Shown: in pieces, positions 7,183 to 7,561 of the stretch
Layout: each line of letters starts with the position of its first letter
Position numbering within the stretch: position 1 is the first letter of the stretch
Assembly: GCA_903870955.1 (NCBI GenBank)
Contig: CAIQEX010000739.1
Coordinates: 1 to 7,561, forward strand
Length of the DNA: 7,561 nucleotides
Reading direction: 5' to 3'
From: an uncultured beta proteobacterium
GTDB taxonomy: Bacteria; Pseudomonadota; Gammaproteobacteria; Burkholderiales; Burkholderiaceae_C
Position numbers and translations under genes: made by a program
The notes under the pieces: generated by a model
What the model was told of the DNA's origin: nothing
Database searches by the model: none
The model's input: the letters and a program-made list of their open reading frames with translations, nothing else

Positions 7183-7206
7183 GATGGTTTTTGGTTAAAC
7201 ACCATC
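7183..7206. promoter_or_regulatory. 24-base palindrome, candidate enhancer (UAS)/operator for the divergent regulator
   Basis: Arms GATGGTTTTT and AAACACCATC pair at 9 of 10 positions around a 4-base spacer, GGTT. The centre is about 187 bases upstream of the predicted sigma-54 start of the leftward operon, a normal distance for an enhancer-binding-protein site. It also ends 30 bases before the regulator ATG, where a bound protein could repress its own gene. Being longer and more perfect than anything else in the gap, it is the best operator candidate. Confidence 0.55.
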
Positions 7207-7236
7207 CAGACCACCCCAAAGACAGAGCTCACCACA

Positions 7237-7561
7237 ATGGACCCCCAACTTCAATCGGCCATCAACCTGTTTGCAGAGTTTTTTGACGCCATAAAGCAGG
7301 CGGTGGCCATCATTGATGAGCAGGGCAACTACGTCTACTACAACGAAGAGTGCGCCCGTATGGACGATACCAAGGTGGAGCGTGTCATTGGCAAGCCCAT
7401 GCTGAATGTCTATCCGCAGATGAGTGAGAGCACCAGCACGCTGCTGCAGTCGTTGCACCACAACACACGTTATTACCACCAGTACCAGATTTACTTCAAC
7501 ACCATGGGTCGTGCCGTGCACAACCTGCACACCACGCTGCCTCTGATGGCGCCGGATGGAA
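7237..7561 (+). CDS. PAS-domain N-terminus of a RocR-like sigma-54-dependent transcriptional activator, 3' part missing
   Basis: The first 108 residues are present and the gene continues past the right edge. They form one PAS-type sensory domain: AVAIIDEQGNYVYYNEECARMD near 22-43, VIGKPMLNVYPQ at 50-61, a SESTSTLLQSLHHNTRYYHQYQ stretch near 63-84, and an HTTLPL end near 98-103. This pattern (VxGK, ExSTLLxxL, then Q..YFNxxG and NTTxPL) is what I recall of RocR, the Bacillus activator of arginine and ornithine catabolism, and its relatives; the AAA+ and Fis-type DNA-binding domains would follow outside the window. Divergence from a putative arginine operon with a sigma-54 promoter strongly supports that role. 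The start ATG has only a weak AGAG upstream; the next in-frame upstream codons include no plausible start. A PAS-containing histidine kinase or diguanylate cyclase is the alternative, since the output domain is unseen. Confidence 0.7.
   Translation, partial: MDPQLQSAINLFAEFFDAIKQAVAIIDEQGNYVYYNEECARMDDTKVERVIGKPMLNVYPQMSESTSTLLQSLHHNTRYYHQYQIYFNTMGRAVHNLHTTLPLMAPDG

Noticed and set aside
7195..7530. Minus-strand open frame of 111 codons opposite the PAS regulator
   Set aside because: The plus-strand frame gives a coherent PAS domain; the antisense product has no recognisable features and would start inside that gene.

Overview
The window is a high-GC piece of a proteobacterial genome. Codon use and overall protein character suggest a beta-proteobacterium such as a Comamonadaceae member, but that is an inference and no marker gene settles it. 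It holds one long leftward (minus-strand) gene cluster and the start of one divergent rightward regulator. There are no tRNA or rRNA genes, insertion sequences, CRISPR arrays or broken genes that I can see.

In transcription order (right to left) the minus-strand cluster encodes: a polar amino acid ABC transporter ATPase of the HisP type (6147-6956), its periplasmic solute-binding protein of the LAO/HisJ/ArtJ type (5343-6110), two membrane permeases of HisQ and HisM type (4601-5311, 3893-4588), an AruH-like arginine:pyruvate transaminase (2670-3878), an AruI-like 2-ketoarginine (5-guanidino-2-oxopentanoate) decarboxylase (1062-2666), and the N-terminal 349 residues of a trimethylamine/dimethylamine dehydrogenase-type iron-sulfur flavoprotein (1-1049, running off the left edge). 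Gaps are 3 to 36 bases, so this reads as one operon.

The plan that follows is uptake of arginine or an arginine-like cation, transamination to 2-ketoarginine, and decarboxylation to 4-guanidinobutyraldehyde (the arginine transaminase pathway known from Pseudomonas aeruginosa). The later enzymes of that route, an aldehyde dehydrogenase and guanidinobutyrase, are not in view and could lie beyond the left edge. The TMADH-like flavoprotein is not part of the known route. It suggests that the true substrate may be an N-alkylated or otherwise modified arginine or amine.

The 280-base divergent intergenic region (6957-7236) carries a good -24/-12 (sigma-54) promoter facing the operon at 7019-7033. 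A 24-base near-perfect palindrome lies at 7183-7206, at a distance suited to an enhancer site. The divergent gene (7237 to the right edge) begins with a PAS domain resembling the sensor of RocR-type sigma-54 activators of arginine catabolism. Together these suggest that the operon is induced by a RocR-like enhancer-binding protein, rather than by the AruRS two-component system used in Pseudomonas.
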